64,000 nt of DNA from Flavitalea plasmicola (lineage in GTDB: Bacteria; Bacteroidota; Bacteroidia; Chitinophagales; Chitinophagaceae): contig NZ_JAUOTO010000005.1 in the NCBI RefSeq assembly GCF_030546645.1, forward strand, positions 372,001-436,000. Direction: 5' to 3'. The position numbers and the translations under genes are program-made. Of the stretch, positions 7,676-16,753 are shown piece after piece (position 1 is the first letter of the stretch; each line of letters opens with the position of its first letter). The notes beneath the pieces are model-generated. The model was not told where the DNA came from. It saw only the letters and a program-made list of their open reading frames with translations, and searched no databases.

Positions 7676-9748
7676 TTGAAAAAGTATACTTACATCCTGA
7701 CAGTGGTCGCACTCTTATCCAATTTTGCCTCGGAAGCGCAAACTTGTCCGTCCTCTTCGACGACAACCATCAGCAGCTATGGCAACACATACTACCCCGG
7801 CGCCCAGGCTTCTGTGAGTGCGGGCGCCACTACTATTACGTTGGGTAATGCCAGCACATCAGGATACGGGACTGTCCCCATCAGCGCCTTCGATGTCGTA
7901 CTGATCATCCAGATGCAGGGTGCGCAGATCAACTCCACCAATGGAACGGCCTACGGCGACGGGACGGGCACGGGCAGCGGATACCTGAACAATGGTCAGT
8001 TGATGGCCGGGCAAATGGAATATGCGGTAGCTGCCAGCGCGGTGCCTTTAACAGGCGGGACGCTCACTGTTCAGTCAGCGCTTAGCAATAGTTATAAGAA
8101 TGCCAATTACGGCACGGATGGTCAATACCGTTACCAGGTGATCCGGGTGCCTTTGTATTATAATGCAACCCTGGGGGCCGACATTAAGCCGCCGGGATGG
8201 AATGGTACGGTGGGTGGGGTCATCGCTTTATTTGTCTCCTATGCCCTTAACATGAATGGACACAAGATCGACGCTTCGTCGATGGGATTCCGGGGCGGCG
8301 GCGGCAAGGCTTATTCCAATGTGGGTTCGGGCGCCAACACGGATTTTGTGGCCGTGGCGTCCAACAAAGCCGGCGGGTCCAAGGGAGAGGGCATCGCGGG
8401 AACACCTCTGTACCTCGACTCTTTGAACAGCGCCGCATTGATATCCACCGGTGTGGAAGGTTACCCTGGGGGCAGCTATGACAGGGGCGCTCCGGGCAAT
8501 GCCGGAGGCGGCGCAACGGATGGCGCACCTAATCCCAGCAATAGCAATAACGCGGGCGGAGGAGGGGGCGGCAATGGGGGAGCAGGCGGGATCGGCGGAA
8601 ACAGCTGGTCTTCCAATCTTACCACCGGCGGAAGACCGGGCGCCGTCTTTGCGCAGAAAACTCCTTCCAGGCTGGTGATGGGAGGAGGGGGTGGATCGGG
8701 AAGCTCCGATGGCGGAACGGGTACTCCTTCCGGTGGCTACGCCAGCAGCGGCGCACCGGGTGGCGGCATCGTGATCATCATCGCAGGCTCCATCACGGGC
8801 ACGGGCAGCATTTTGGCTAACGGGGCTCCTCCCAATACGACGCTGGCCAATGATGGCAGCGGCGGCGGCGGCGCAGGCGGCAGTGTGCTCATCGTAACTG
8901 GGGTGGCCGCACCCGGGCTCACGGTAAACGCCAATGGAAGCGCGGGGGCCAGCAATACGGGCGGGACACCGGCCCCAGGGCAAAAGCATGGAACCGGCGG
9001 GGGTGGAGGAGGTGGTGTCGTTTATAGTAATAAGGCTTTGGGGGCTGTCTCCGTTGCGGGCGGTGCGGCTGGGGTTACCACTACCTTAGCGGTGACCTAT
9101 GGCGCCGCGGCCGGTGCGGCAGGCGTATCGTCACAGTCGATCACGATCAGCCAGACACCGCCTTTCCCGATGATCTGCAATGGCTTGCTGGCAAAGGAGT
9201 CCCTGTCCGGCTCGGCCATCAGCGAAAATGGAAAGATCACCGTCAGCTGGCAGGCGACCACTGAAGAGGATATACGGGCATACACCGTGGAAAGAAGTTT
9301 CGATGGCACTGTCTTTTCACCCATCTCGACTGTTGCACCGGCAGTATCCGGCAACAACACTGGGAGCTATAGCTACACCGATGAGCAGGCGGGGGACCGC
9401 AGCGGTTTGATCTACTATCGTATCGAGGCCACGGATATAGACGGCCGCAACCTGTTCAGTAATATTATCCCGGTGGACGGGTCTGTACGCTTCGTAACGT
9501 TGAAGGTAACACCGAATCCTGTCGCGGGATCCGCCACCCTCAGCTTTACCAGCGATCACAACGCCAGCGTATCCATCCGCCTGATCGATATTACAGGTAA
9601 TCCTGTCTGGAGCAGGCAATGCCAGGCCGGGCGGGGGATCAACACCGTGCAGCTCGACCATGTGAGGGAGCTGCCCAATGGCATCTATGTATTGCAGCTG
9701 TATGATGGCGGAAATTATGAAAAGATAAAAATGCTTATACGGCATTAG
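7676..9748 (+). CDS. Glycine-rich secreted protein with type IX secretion sorting domain
   Basis: The 690-residue product starts at a TTG with a good Sec signal peptide (MKKYTYILTVVALLSNFASEAQ); no ATG gives that signal, which supports the rare start. Residues ~200-480 are very rich in Gly, Ala, Ser and Asn, with runs such as NNAGGGGGGNGGAGGIGG. Then comes a fibronectin-like segment (about 515-605) and a C-terminal ~80-residue type A sorting domain (KVTPNPVAGSATLSF, ending PNGIYVLQLYDGG then KIKMLIRH). Such tails direct export across the outer membrane by the type IX system and usually cell-surface anchoring. The role is probably structural or adhesive. It precedes a sensor kinase gene by 45 bp. 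Confidence 0.88.
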   Translation: MKKYTYILTVVALLSNFASEAQTCPSSSTTTISSYGNTYYPGAQASVSAGATTITLGNASTSGYGTVPISAFDVVLIIQMQGAQINSTNGTAYGDGTGTGSGYLNNGQLMAGQMEYAVAASAVPLTGGTLTVQSALSNSYKNANYGTDGQYRYQVIRVPLYYNATLGADIKPPGWNGTVGGVIALFVSYALNMNGHKIDASSMGFRGGGGKAYSNVGSGANTDFVAVASNKAGGSKGEGIAGTPLYLDSLNSAALISTGVEGYPGGSYDRGAPGNAGGGATDGAPNPSNSNNAGGGGGGNGGAGGIGGNSWSSNLTTGGRPGAVFAQKTPSRLVMGGGGGSGSSDGGTGTPSGGYASSGAPGGGIVIIIAGSITGTGSILANGAPPNTTLANDGSGGGGAGGSVLIVTGVAAPGLTVNANGSAGASNTGGTPAPGQKHGTGGGGGGGVVYSNKALGAVSVAGGAAGVTTTLAVTYGAAAGAAGVSSQSITISQTPPFPMICNGLLAKESLSGSAISENGKITVSWQATTEEDIRAYTVERSFDGTVFSPISTVAPAVSGNNTGSYSYTDEQAGDRSGLIYYRIEATDIDGRNLFSNIIPVDGSVRFVTLKVTPNPVAGSATLSFTSDHNASVSIRLIDITGNPVWSRQCQAGRGINTVQLDHVRELPNGIYVLQLYDGGNYEKIKMLIRH

Positions 9749-9793
9749 CGCCATGTCAAAATATTGTTGAACTTTAGTCTGATAGGAACTATA

Positions 9794-12700
9794 ATGACCC
9801 ACTGCTTAAGACTACTTGTACTGCTCTTCCTTTGCTTAACGCAATGCCTGGCATCGAAAGAGCAGGCAAGCTTGCCCGGGTATAGCGCTATCAATTACAA
9901 CAGCGATAACGCCCTTCCCCAGAACAGCATTAAGGGCATGGCCTTCGACAGGAACGGCTTTCTCTGGATGGGTACGGAAATGGGGCTTGTCCGTTTTGAC
10001 GGGAGGCATTTCCGGGAGTACAATATGGGCAACTCCCCTGCCATGTTGAGCAACAGGTGTTTCCTGTACGGTTTAGCGGATGGGTCAGGGAAGGTACTCA
10101 TTCACCAGGTGGCCGGCATCCACCGTATCCTGACGGTTACAGCCGATTACCAGTTGGCCGAAGACAGCTTCCTTTCCACCAATCCTTATGAAGCCCCCCG
10201 GTTGAACAACCGGATATTTTCTTTTGCCAATATCTATAAAAAGTGGGGAGGCGCGGCCGGTCCTGCGGCATTCAAGCGTCTGCTGAAAGATCTGGACCAC
10301 AATGGCGACCTGTTCACCGTCGATGAAAAAAAGGCTTATGCGACAAAGGATTCCGTCTGCTATTTTCTTGATGAGCGTACAGCCGGCATCCGTCTTCTTC
10401 CTGAAATTTCCCCTTCTACGCCAAAGCTCCAATTCCTGGTGGGAGATGTATTCATATCTGTAGACAAGTGGAATCGTCTCTATGCATACAAGGAAGGCCG
10501 GCTGCAAAAGAACATCGGCGTCAGCGCCCCGCTGCAGCAGATCTTTAGGCAGGCTGGCGTGGCAGGCCCTTATCCTGTACAAGCCACCTTTAAAGCGATG
10601 AGGGATACCAGCCACACCTTCCTCGTCTTTTCAGGAAATATTCTGCAGTTACATTTACGGAACGGACTGTTGGATGTCGATACCTTGGCTGCCAATACTT
10701 CCATCAGGGATATCAGCTGCCTGATATATGACGAGGGGAACCGGATATTATATGTTGGTACAGCGACAAGTGGATTGTACATTCTCAAAAAATACCAATT
10801 CAGGCGGCTGGCATTTAACAGCGACAACTATGCGATCAATAGCCTGTATGGGCAGGTGGAGTTGCCGGATGGCAGGATATTGACTTCCTCCGGCGTCCTG
10901 GACAGGTATAGTCCGATAAATAAGCCGTCGCCAGGGATCTATGACCCGAATTCCTTTCTCCAGTCATCGGATGGTCATATCTGGTATTCTTCTTATGATT
11001 CATTAAGAGGGACCGATCCCTTGCTGCATGGAACCGTCAGTGCTACTTACATGGGCGACTACCTTACTTCCATCTTCGAGGCCAGTGATAAAGATATCCT
11101 GTACAGTAACCGGGATAAATTATTCCGGCTTCGGGGAAAAGACGTAACTGTTTTACTGGACTTTTCGACATTGCTGCGGGGAGCTTCTATACAGGTGATC
11201 CGGGAGATATCCCCCAATGAGCTATGGGTCGGGACCTCCTCCGGATTGTTTTCGTATGACCTGTCCCGTGGTACGCTCAGCCGTCTGCCGGGGCTGGAAA
11301 ATGCTGTCGTGAGGGTCATTGGTAAAGCCAGGGATGGGAGTATCTGGATCGGCACATACGGACAGGGGTTTTATAAGTATGAGGGCGGAGATTTTATTAA
11401 AATGCCGATGGATCCCGGCAACAACCTGGCCACCGTCCATTGCTTTATGGAAGACAGGCAGGGTTATTTCTGGCTGCCCACGAACAAGGGATTGTTCAGG
11501 GTGGCAAAGGAAGAGCTGGACAACTATGCATCCGGCAATAAGGAGAACGTGTTTTATTATTATTTCGACAAATCCTCGGGATTCGCCAGCAATGAATTCA
11601 ATGGGGGGTGCACTCCCTGCGGGATCGTCACCCGGGACGGTCATTTCTCTCTGCCTTCCCTGGATGGGTTGATCCAGTTCGATCCGGACAGCATCGTTAT
11701 CGCGCCGCCCGAGCACCCTATTTTTATAGATCACGTCACTGACGATAAGAAAGTATTGCCCGGTGATCATTTCGAGCTGGACCAGGGGGCCGGTGCGCTG
11801 GTCTTCGCGGTGTCTTCTCCTTATTACGGTAACCCGGCCAACCTGCACCTGGAATATTCCATACCGGAGCTGGACAACAAATGGCACCCGGTGAATGATG
11901 ACGGAAGACTGGTCCTGACCGGATTGCATAAGGGCCGGTATACCCTCACCGTCCGGAAGCAGGATAGTTATGCCCAGTACAGCTGCAAGACGGTGGGCTG
12001 GAACATCCGTCCATACTGGTATGAGACCCTCTGGTTCCGGCTGCTGGTCGCCGCGGCGGCCATCAGTATCCTCCCGTTTATTTTCTGGCTGCGTTATAAC
12101 CGCCAGGTGAAAAGAGCGGAGCAGCTGGAACTAAAAGTAGCCGAAAGGACGCAGGCGCTGTCCGATAGCAACCGGGTAAAGGAAAAAATGATCGCCATCA
12201 TCCTCCATGACCTGCGGTCGCCCCTGCGCTTCCTTCACATGCTGGCCATTCATATTTATGAGCATTATCAGAAAGTCGACAGCCGTGAGCTGGGTGAAAT
12301 GCTGATGAAGTTCCGGAATGCAACGCATGACCTGTTTGCATTTACCCAGGATTTCCTCGTCTGGACCAATGCGCAGAAAGAGGGGTTCGTCGTGCGGCAG
12401 GAAAGAATCGTCCTGCGCGAGATCGTTGAGGAAGTCGTCTCGCTGTATGAGCCGGGCGCAGACATCAATAATAACACCGTCCTTAACCTGGTCCCCGCCG
12501 CTGTCACGCTGGTCTCCGACGTCCATATACTGAAGCTGCTGATCCGCAATCTCGCGGATAATGCCAATAAATATACGGTCAACGGAGAAATAAGGATCGA
12601 AGCGGCGAAGGATGCCGCAGGGCTCCGCATCATCATTTCCGACACCGGCAGAAGCATGGAAAAAGACCTGATCGATGCGATCCTCACCCATACCTATCAG

Positions 12701-12841
12701 GCGGAAAATGACAGCCATGGCTTTGGCTATAAGATCATCCTGGAATTATTAGCCAGGATACAAGGACAGCTGGCTATCGATACCCCGGAGGGCAAGGGCA
12801 ACCGGGTGACCCTGCTTTTCAGGAACGCTGCAGGTGCCTGA
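9794..12841 (+). CDS. Two-component sensor histidine kinase with Reg_prop beta-propellers and Y_Y_Y domain
   Basis: The 1015-residue protein has a signal peptide (MTHCLRLLVLLFLCLTQCLA). A large periplasmic sensor of Reg_prop repeats follows (for example IKGMAFDRNGFLWMGTEMGL, and GSIWIGTYGQGFYKY near 520), then a Y_Y_Y immunoglobulin-like domain ending near 745. One membrane helix follows at about 755-775, then a dimerisation/phosphoacceptor region with His805 in IILHDLRSPLR, and a HATPase_c domain (LIRNLADNANKY). Unlike the hybrid HTCS regulators of the phylum it has no receiver or AraC output, so it needs a separate response regulator; the LuxR-type gene at 13543 is the obvious partner. The ATG at 9794 is preferred to an upstream TTG because it starts the signal peptide. 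The ligand is unknown. Confidence 0.92.
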   Translation: MTHCLRLLVLLFLCLTQCLASKEQASLPGYSAINYNSDNALPQNSIKGMAFDRNGFLWMGTEMGLVRFDGRHFREYNMGNSPAMLSNRCFLYGLADGSGKVLIHQVAGIHRILTVTADYQLAEDSFLSTNPYEAPRLNNRIFSFANIYKKWGGAAGPAAFKRLLKDLDHNGDLFTVDEKKAYATKDSVCYFLDERTAGIRLLPEISPSTPKLQFLVGDVFISVDKWNRLYAYKEGRLQKNIGVSAPLQQIFRQAGVAGPYPVQATFKAMRDTSHTFLVFSGNILQLHLRNGLLDVDTLAANTSIRDISCLIYDEGNRILYVGTATSGLYILKKYQFRRLAFNSDNYAINSLYGQVELPDGRILTSSGVLDRYSPINKPSPGIYDPNSFLQSSDGHIWYSSYDSLRGTDPLLHGTVSATYMGDYLTSIFEASDKDILYSNRDKLFRLRGKDVTVLLDFSTLLRGASIQVIREISPNELWVGTSSGLFSYDLSRGTLSRLPGLENAVVRVIGKARDGSIWIGTYGQGFYKYEGGDFIKMPMDPGNNLATVHCFMEDRQGYFWLPTNKGLFRVAKEELDNYASGNKENVFYYYFDKSSGFASNEFNGGCTPCGIVTRDGHFSLPSLDGLIQFDPDSIVIAPPEHPIFIDHVTDDKKVLPGDHFELDQGAGALVFAVSSPYYGNPANLHLEYSIPELDNKWHPVNDDGRLVLTGLHKGRYTLTVRKQDSYAQYSCKTVGWNIRPYWYETLWFRLLVAAAAISILPFIFWLRYNRQVKRAEQLELKVAERTQALSDSNRVKEKMIAIILHDLRSPLRFLHMLAIHIYEHYQKVDSRELGEMLMKFRNATHDLFAFTQDFLVWTNAQKEGFVVRQERIVLREIVEEVVSLYEPGADINNNTVLNLVPAAVTLVSDVHILKLLIRNLADNANKYTVNGEIRIEAAKDAAGLRIIISDTGRSMEKDLIDAILTHTYQAENDSHGFGYKIILELLARIQGQLAIDTPEGKGNRVTLLFRNAAGA

Positions 12842-13328
12842 ACACATCGTCCAGCAGATGATATTGCCTGGCGTGAAGCCTGGCCTGAAACGCCCCTTTT
12901 GAAAATATGTGAAAGAAATCCGTCGGCGCTTTCAATGCGTTGTAATCAGTGGAAGTTATCAGGATCGTTCTACCCATCTGCTTTAAGGGATGGATTATTT
13001 TGTACAGGCGGACCATGGACGCCAAATCCGCGGGATCGAATATATTATCGAAGAGGTAGACCAGTTTCCTGCTGTGCTGATGGGGCCTGGGCAATGCCGC
13101 CCTGTTGTAATAGACAACATCGGCGTGATCCAGTCGCTTGCCCTCATACCGGATGATGCCAGAGCTGATCGGAATATTTCCTGTCAGCAGCTGCAAGAAG
13201 CCCGTGTTAACGCTGTCAGCCTCATTCCAGATGCCATGTATCCGGCCCGTCTCGAATGAGCTGTTCAGATTGGTGAACGATGTGCCATTATCATTTCCGG
13301 AAGCCGATATGTTTTCCAGCGCGATCAT
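12819..13328 (-). CDS. ABC-ATPase-like protein with all catalytic motifs lost
   Basis: The 169-residue product has the start of an ABC ATPase (MIALENISASGNDNGTSFTN, then FETGRIHGI and LLTGNIPISSGIIRYEGKRL), in perfect register with that family. The nine P-loop positions (residues 34-42) read NEADSVNTG, so the Walker A lysine is Asn. The Walker B-like strand LVYLFDNIFDP keeps Asp but has Asn instead of the catalytic Glu. The switch His is Thr (ILITSTDYNAL), and the Q-loop to signature region is missing. It therefore cannot hydrolyse ATP in the normal way. An ATG at 13328 is used instead of the GTG at 13346. Its 3' end overlaps the sensor kinase by 23 bp tail to tail, and it sits between that kinase and its likely response regulator. 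Function unknown. Confidence 0.7.
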   Translation of the reverse strand: MIALENISASGNDNGTSFTNLNSSFETGRIHGIWNEADSVNTGFLQLLTGNIPISSGIIRYEGKRLDHADVVYYNRAALPRPHQHSRKLVYLFDNIFDPADLASMVRLYKIIHPLKQMGRTILITSTDYNALKAPTDFFHIFSKGAFQARLHARQYHLLDDVFRHLQRS

Positions 13329-13542
13329 AGGATGAGTGGTGATCACAAAGATGGATCATTGGGGAGAAGGAGACCCTAGTAATAAGTGGGTTTTCGATGG
13401 AGTTATCATGTAGCCGCTAGAAATAATTGGACCGGTAATAAGTGTTATTGTATAGATGTGGTTGGGGAGATTGGAAGAAATATCCACTACGGCATACGTT
13501 AAATTATCTAAATCAGTTATATTTATATACCCTTAGACAATT

Positions 13543-14163
13543 ATGAAAAGATTTCTTATCGTAGACGACCATTTTATTGTTAGGACAGGCCTCTGCGTTC
13601 TTATAAGAGAAGAGTTCATGCAGGTGGAAATAGAGGAATGCCGGGATGGGGACAGCGCCTGGACGAAGATACAAGGCAGCGCCTATGATCTGGTGATCCT
13701 GGATATATCCATGCCTTCCACAGACACCTTCAGCCTGCTGAAAAAAATATTCTTGCTGCGGCGGGGCCAGAAGATCCTGATCCTGACCATGAGCAGTGAA
13801 GATGTGTATGCAAGAAAATACCTGGACCTGGGCGTGAAAGGCTTTATTAACAAGGAGGCGGGTCCGGCGGAGATCCGTAAGGCCATGGTAAGCATCCTGA
13901 ACAACAAAAGGTACCTGAGCTCCAGGATGCAGGACAAGCTCACCACGGAAGTCCTTGAAGGAAAGACGCAAAATCCATTCGAAAGTTTGTCTGCCCGGGA
14001 ACTGGAGATCATGAATCATCTGATCGATGGAAAAAATGTTTCGGAAACCGCTCATATCCTATCGCTCCATATTTCAACCGTCAGTACGCATAAGGCGAAT
14101 ATCATGCACAAGCTGGGCGTTTCCAATATCATTGAGCTGAGCAAAATGGTGCAGATGTTTTAG
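13543..14163 (+). CDS. LuxR/NarL-family response regulator
   Basis: The 206-residue cytosolic protein has a receiver domain (residues 1-120; acidic pair Asp8/Asp9, phosphoacceptor Asp54 in LVILDISMPS, Lys near 105 in GFINKEAG) and a C-terminal LuxR-type helix-turn-helix (about 145-203: ESLSARELEIMNHLIDGKNV, then SLHISTVSTHKANIMHKL). It is expected to bind DNA when phosphorylated. The Reg_prop kinase at 9794, which lacks its own output domain, is the likely donor; the two are separated only by the ABC-like gene on the other strand. The start ATG at 13543 is the only sensible one. The nitrilase gene begins 11 bp after its stop and may share its transcript. Confidence 0.93.
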   Translation: MKRFLIVDDHFIVRTGLCVLIREEFMQVEIEECRDGDSAWTKIQGSAYDLVILDISMPSTDTFSLLKKIFLLRRGQKILILTMSSEDVYARKYLDLGVKGFINKEAGPAEIRKAMVSILNNKRYLSSRMQDKLTTEVLEGKTQNPFESLSARELEIMNHLIDGKNVSETAHILSLHISTVSTHKANIMHKLGVSNIIELSKMVQMF

Positions 14164-14174
14164 TACCTTGGGGA

Positions 14175-15119
14175 ATGGAAAATCTAAAAGTCGCCACCGC
14201 ACAATTCGAAAATCGCAGCGGTGATAAGGAATACAACCTTGGCAGGATCGAAGCGCTGACCGTAAAGGCCGCGGCAATGGGCGCGCAGGTGGTCGCCTTT
14301 CATGAATGCAGCATCACAGGCTATAGTTACATCCGTCATTTGTCCAGGGAGGAACTGTGGGAGCTGGCCGAGCCGATGCCGGATGGTCCCAGCGTCCGGC
14401 GCCTGACAGCCATTGCGCGGGCTTCGGATATCGCCGTGCTGGCGGGCCTGTTCGAGCAGGGCGCTGACGGGAAGATCTACAAGGCCTATGTCTGCGTGGA
14501 CAAGAATGGAATGGTGGGCAAGTTCCGGAAGATCCATCCTTTTATCAACCCGCATATCACACCGGGCAACGAATACGTGGTCTTCGATCTGTATGGATGG
14601 AAATGCGGCGTCCTCATCTGCTACGACAATAATATCATTGAGAATGTACGGGCTACCACCTTGTTGGGCGCGGAGATCATCTTCATGCCGCATGTTACGA
14701 TGTGTACGCCTTCCACCCGGCCGGGCGCGGGATTTGTGGACCCGGCGCTGTGGGAGAACAGGGAGGCGGACCCGACATCGCTGCGGATGGAATTCGACGG
14801 GCTGAAAGGACGGGGCTGGCTGATGAAATGGCTGCCGGCCAGGGCCTATGACAATGGCATCTACGCCGTTTTCTCCAACCCCATCGGTATGGATGACGAT
14901 CAGCTGAAGAATGGCTGTTCCATGATCCTGGATCCTTATGGGGATATTATTGCGGAGTGCCGTACGCTGGGCGATGATCTTGTCATGGCGACGCTGACAC
15001 CCGATAAGCTCCTGAAGTCGGGCGGTCACCGGTATAAGATGGCCCGCAAGCCGGAACTGTATAAAGACATCGTGGGGCAGCCGAATGCGTCTATGCAAAA
15101 AGTGGTCTGGATGAAATAG
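14175..15119 (+). CDS. Nitrilase/carbon-nitrogen hydrolase family protein
   Basis: The 314-residue protein carries the whole catalytic set of the nitrilase superfamily: Glu44 in VAFHECSITGY, Lys119 in FRKIHPF, and the nucleophile Cys149 in CGVLICYDNN. The family cleaves amides or nitriles in the cytosol. The substrate cannot be assigned, although the wide loop around PALWENREADPTSLRMEFDG and the HECSITGY motif suggest an aliphatic amidase or N-carbamoyl-type enzyme rather than a true nitrilase. The C-terminus is complete, ending in QKVVWMK. The gene lies 11 bp after the response regulator, which suggests co-transcription. Confidence 0.9.
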   Translation: MENLKVATAQFENRSGDKEYNLGRIEALTVKAAAMGAQVVAFHECSITGYSYIRHLSREELWELAEPMPDGPSVRRLTAIARASDIAVLAGLFEQGADGKIYKAYVCVDKNGMVGKFRKIHPFINPHITPGNEYVVFDLYGWKCGVLICYDNNIIENVRATTLLGAEIIFMPHVTMCTPSTRPGAGFVDPALWENREADPTSLRMEFDGLKGRGWLMKWLPARAYDNGIYAVFSNPIGMDDDQLKNGCSMILDPYGDIIAECRTLGDDLVMATLTPDKLLKSGGHRYKMARKPELYKDIVGQPNASMQKVVWMK

Positions 15120-15214
15120 GGATCCACTGCAGCCAGGGTTCATTGGCGAAGCGTCGGAATTTTCTTAACTTACTTATCGTTAAGCCGACGCCAACCATTA
15201 AACCTATCTTATCT

Positions 15215-16753
15215 ATGATCAGTCTCGATGCATTGCTCGACGAAGTAAACGTGCTATACCAGGGCAACCGGTACCCGGAAATGATAGCACTTCTGAATGA
15301 TGCCATCCTGGAGGACAACGCCCATCCTGAGTTATATTTCTACCGGGGTATCGCCTGGAGCAGTACCAGCAAAGCCTACGACAAGGCTATCAATGATTTC
15401 ACGAAGGCCATTACCCTGAAGCCGGATCTTTACCGCGCCTACCAGAACCGGGGCATCACCTGGGCGCTTATCAAAAAATATGACAAAGCCGTCGAGGATT
15501 TTGCAAAGGTGATCGCGCTGAGGCCTGAATATGGCTCGGCCTATCATCATATGGGCAATGCATTGCGGGAGAAGAAAACATACGTCAAGGCCATTCCCTA
15601 TTACGATCGGGCGGTGGAATTGAAACCCGGGCAGGCACAGGTATATCTGGACAGGGCGACGAACTATTATTCCCTGGAGGAATATGACAAGGCGATCGAA
15701 GATTGCGATACGGCCATCGCGCTGGAGCCGGACCAGGCGACTGCCTATACGGACAGGGGGAATGCCTTATACAAGAAGGCAGCCTATGATCTGGCGATGG
15801 AAAGCTATCACCGGGCTATCGGGATAAGACCCACCAGCGGACGGGCGTATTTTGGCCTGGGGCGTGTATACGAGGCCGTAAAAGAATTCGACCGCGCGTC
15901 CATCCATTACAAACGCGCCTATTACCTGGGGTTCGATAAGGCCAGGATGATCGAGGTCTTCAGGGAGAAGTCCCCGGCGCCTTATATTGTCAAAGAGATC
16001 GTGGCCGGCATGGCTGATCAGAACCAGGAGCTGAATTTCGCCGTCGTGGCCTGGCTGATGGCAGCCTGCAAACGCTGGGACGGCCTGCTGGATCATTTGC
16101 AGCAGTCCGGATACCCGGAGACGCATCCCGAAGCCTGGTACAGGCTGGAGGCGATGGTGCAGTATTATATGGGTAATTCAATCGCGGCGTACAGGATATT
16201 CGATACGCAGTTTGATTCGGAGGCGCATCCCTTCCCCCTGACCCTGAGGGACCAATACTACCTGGTGCTGTCCGCGGCAGACTTTTCAGAGCCGGATAAT
16301 GGACTGGCCTATGCCCTCGAGCAGGCCAGAAAGGAGGACGGCAGTGATCCTGTCAATACCTATTATGCCGGCTGGTTATTTTTACTGTCCAATGAGGTGG
16401 ACAAGGCTTTATGGTGTTTTAACAAGTGCCAGGATTTTTTGCCGGCCCTGTATGGGAAGATAGCGGTGTATGATTTGCAGGACAACGAAGCAGGCTTATT
16501 GCTGACGGCTGAAAAGATCGCAGCGGCGGAGGCGGTTGCTGACGGCGGGCTGCGCTTTTTACAGGGGATCAGGCCGCTGGCGATGACGACGGAAATGTCA
16601 TTCGATGAAATATATGAGGAGATCATGCGACTGGTGCATTATTACGAATTGACGGAAGAGATAGCGGTGGTCAGGCGGCTGCTGCATATTCCATCCGGCT
16701 TTCAGCACCTTGAATTTACGGCGCTCCCGGAATGGAGCCGTTCAGTCGTTTAG
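15215..16753 (+). CDS. Tetratricopeptide repeat protein
   Basis: The 512-residue product contains about seven TPR units between residues ~15 and 250, for example LYRAYQNRGITWALIKKYDK, GSAYHHMGNALREKKTYVKA and ATAYTDRGNALYKKAAYDLA. The C-terminal half is also helical but too divergent to assign. No signal peptide or membrane segment is seen, so it is probably a cytosolic scaffold. The ATG at 15215 (MISLDALLDEVNVLYQ) is preferred to a TTG at 15143, whose extra residues carry no TPR character. The end overlaps the membrane fusion protein gene on the other strand by 12 bp. The partner proteins are unknown. Confidence 0.88.
   Translation: MISLDALLDEVNVLYQGNRYPEMIALLNDAILEDNAHPELYFYRGIAWSSTSKAYDKAINDFTKAITLKPDLYRAYQNRGITWALIKKYDKAVEDFAKVIALRPEYGSAYHHMGNALREKKTYVKAIPYYDRAVELKPGQAQVYLDRATNYYSLEEYDKAIEDCDTAIALEPDQATAYTDRGNALYKKAAYDLAMESYHRAIGIRPTSGRAYFGLGRVYEAVKEFDRASIHYKRAYYLGFDKARMIEVFREKSPAPYIVKEIVAGMADQNQELNFAVVAWLMAACKRWDGLLDHLQQSGYPETHPEAWYRLEAMVQYYMGNSIAAYRIFDTQFDSEAHPFPLTLRDQYYLVLSAADFSEPDNGLAYALEQARKEDGSDPVNTYYAGWLFLLSNEVDKALWCFNKCQDFLPALYGKIAVYDLQDNEAGLLLTAEKIAAAEAVADGGLRFLQGIRPLAMTTEMSFDEIYEEIMRLVHYYELTEEIAVVRRLLHIPSGFQHLEFTALPEWSRSVV

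Noticed and set aside
12819-13328. Functional ABC transporter ATPase as partner for the orphan permeases
   Set aside because: Walker A lysine, catalytic Glu, signature motif and switch His are all missing, so it cannot supply ATPase activity.
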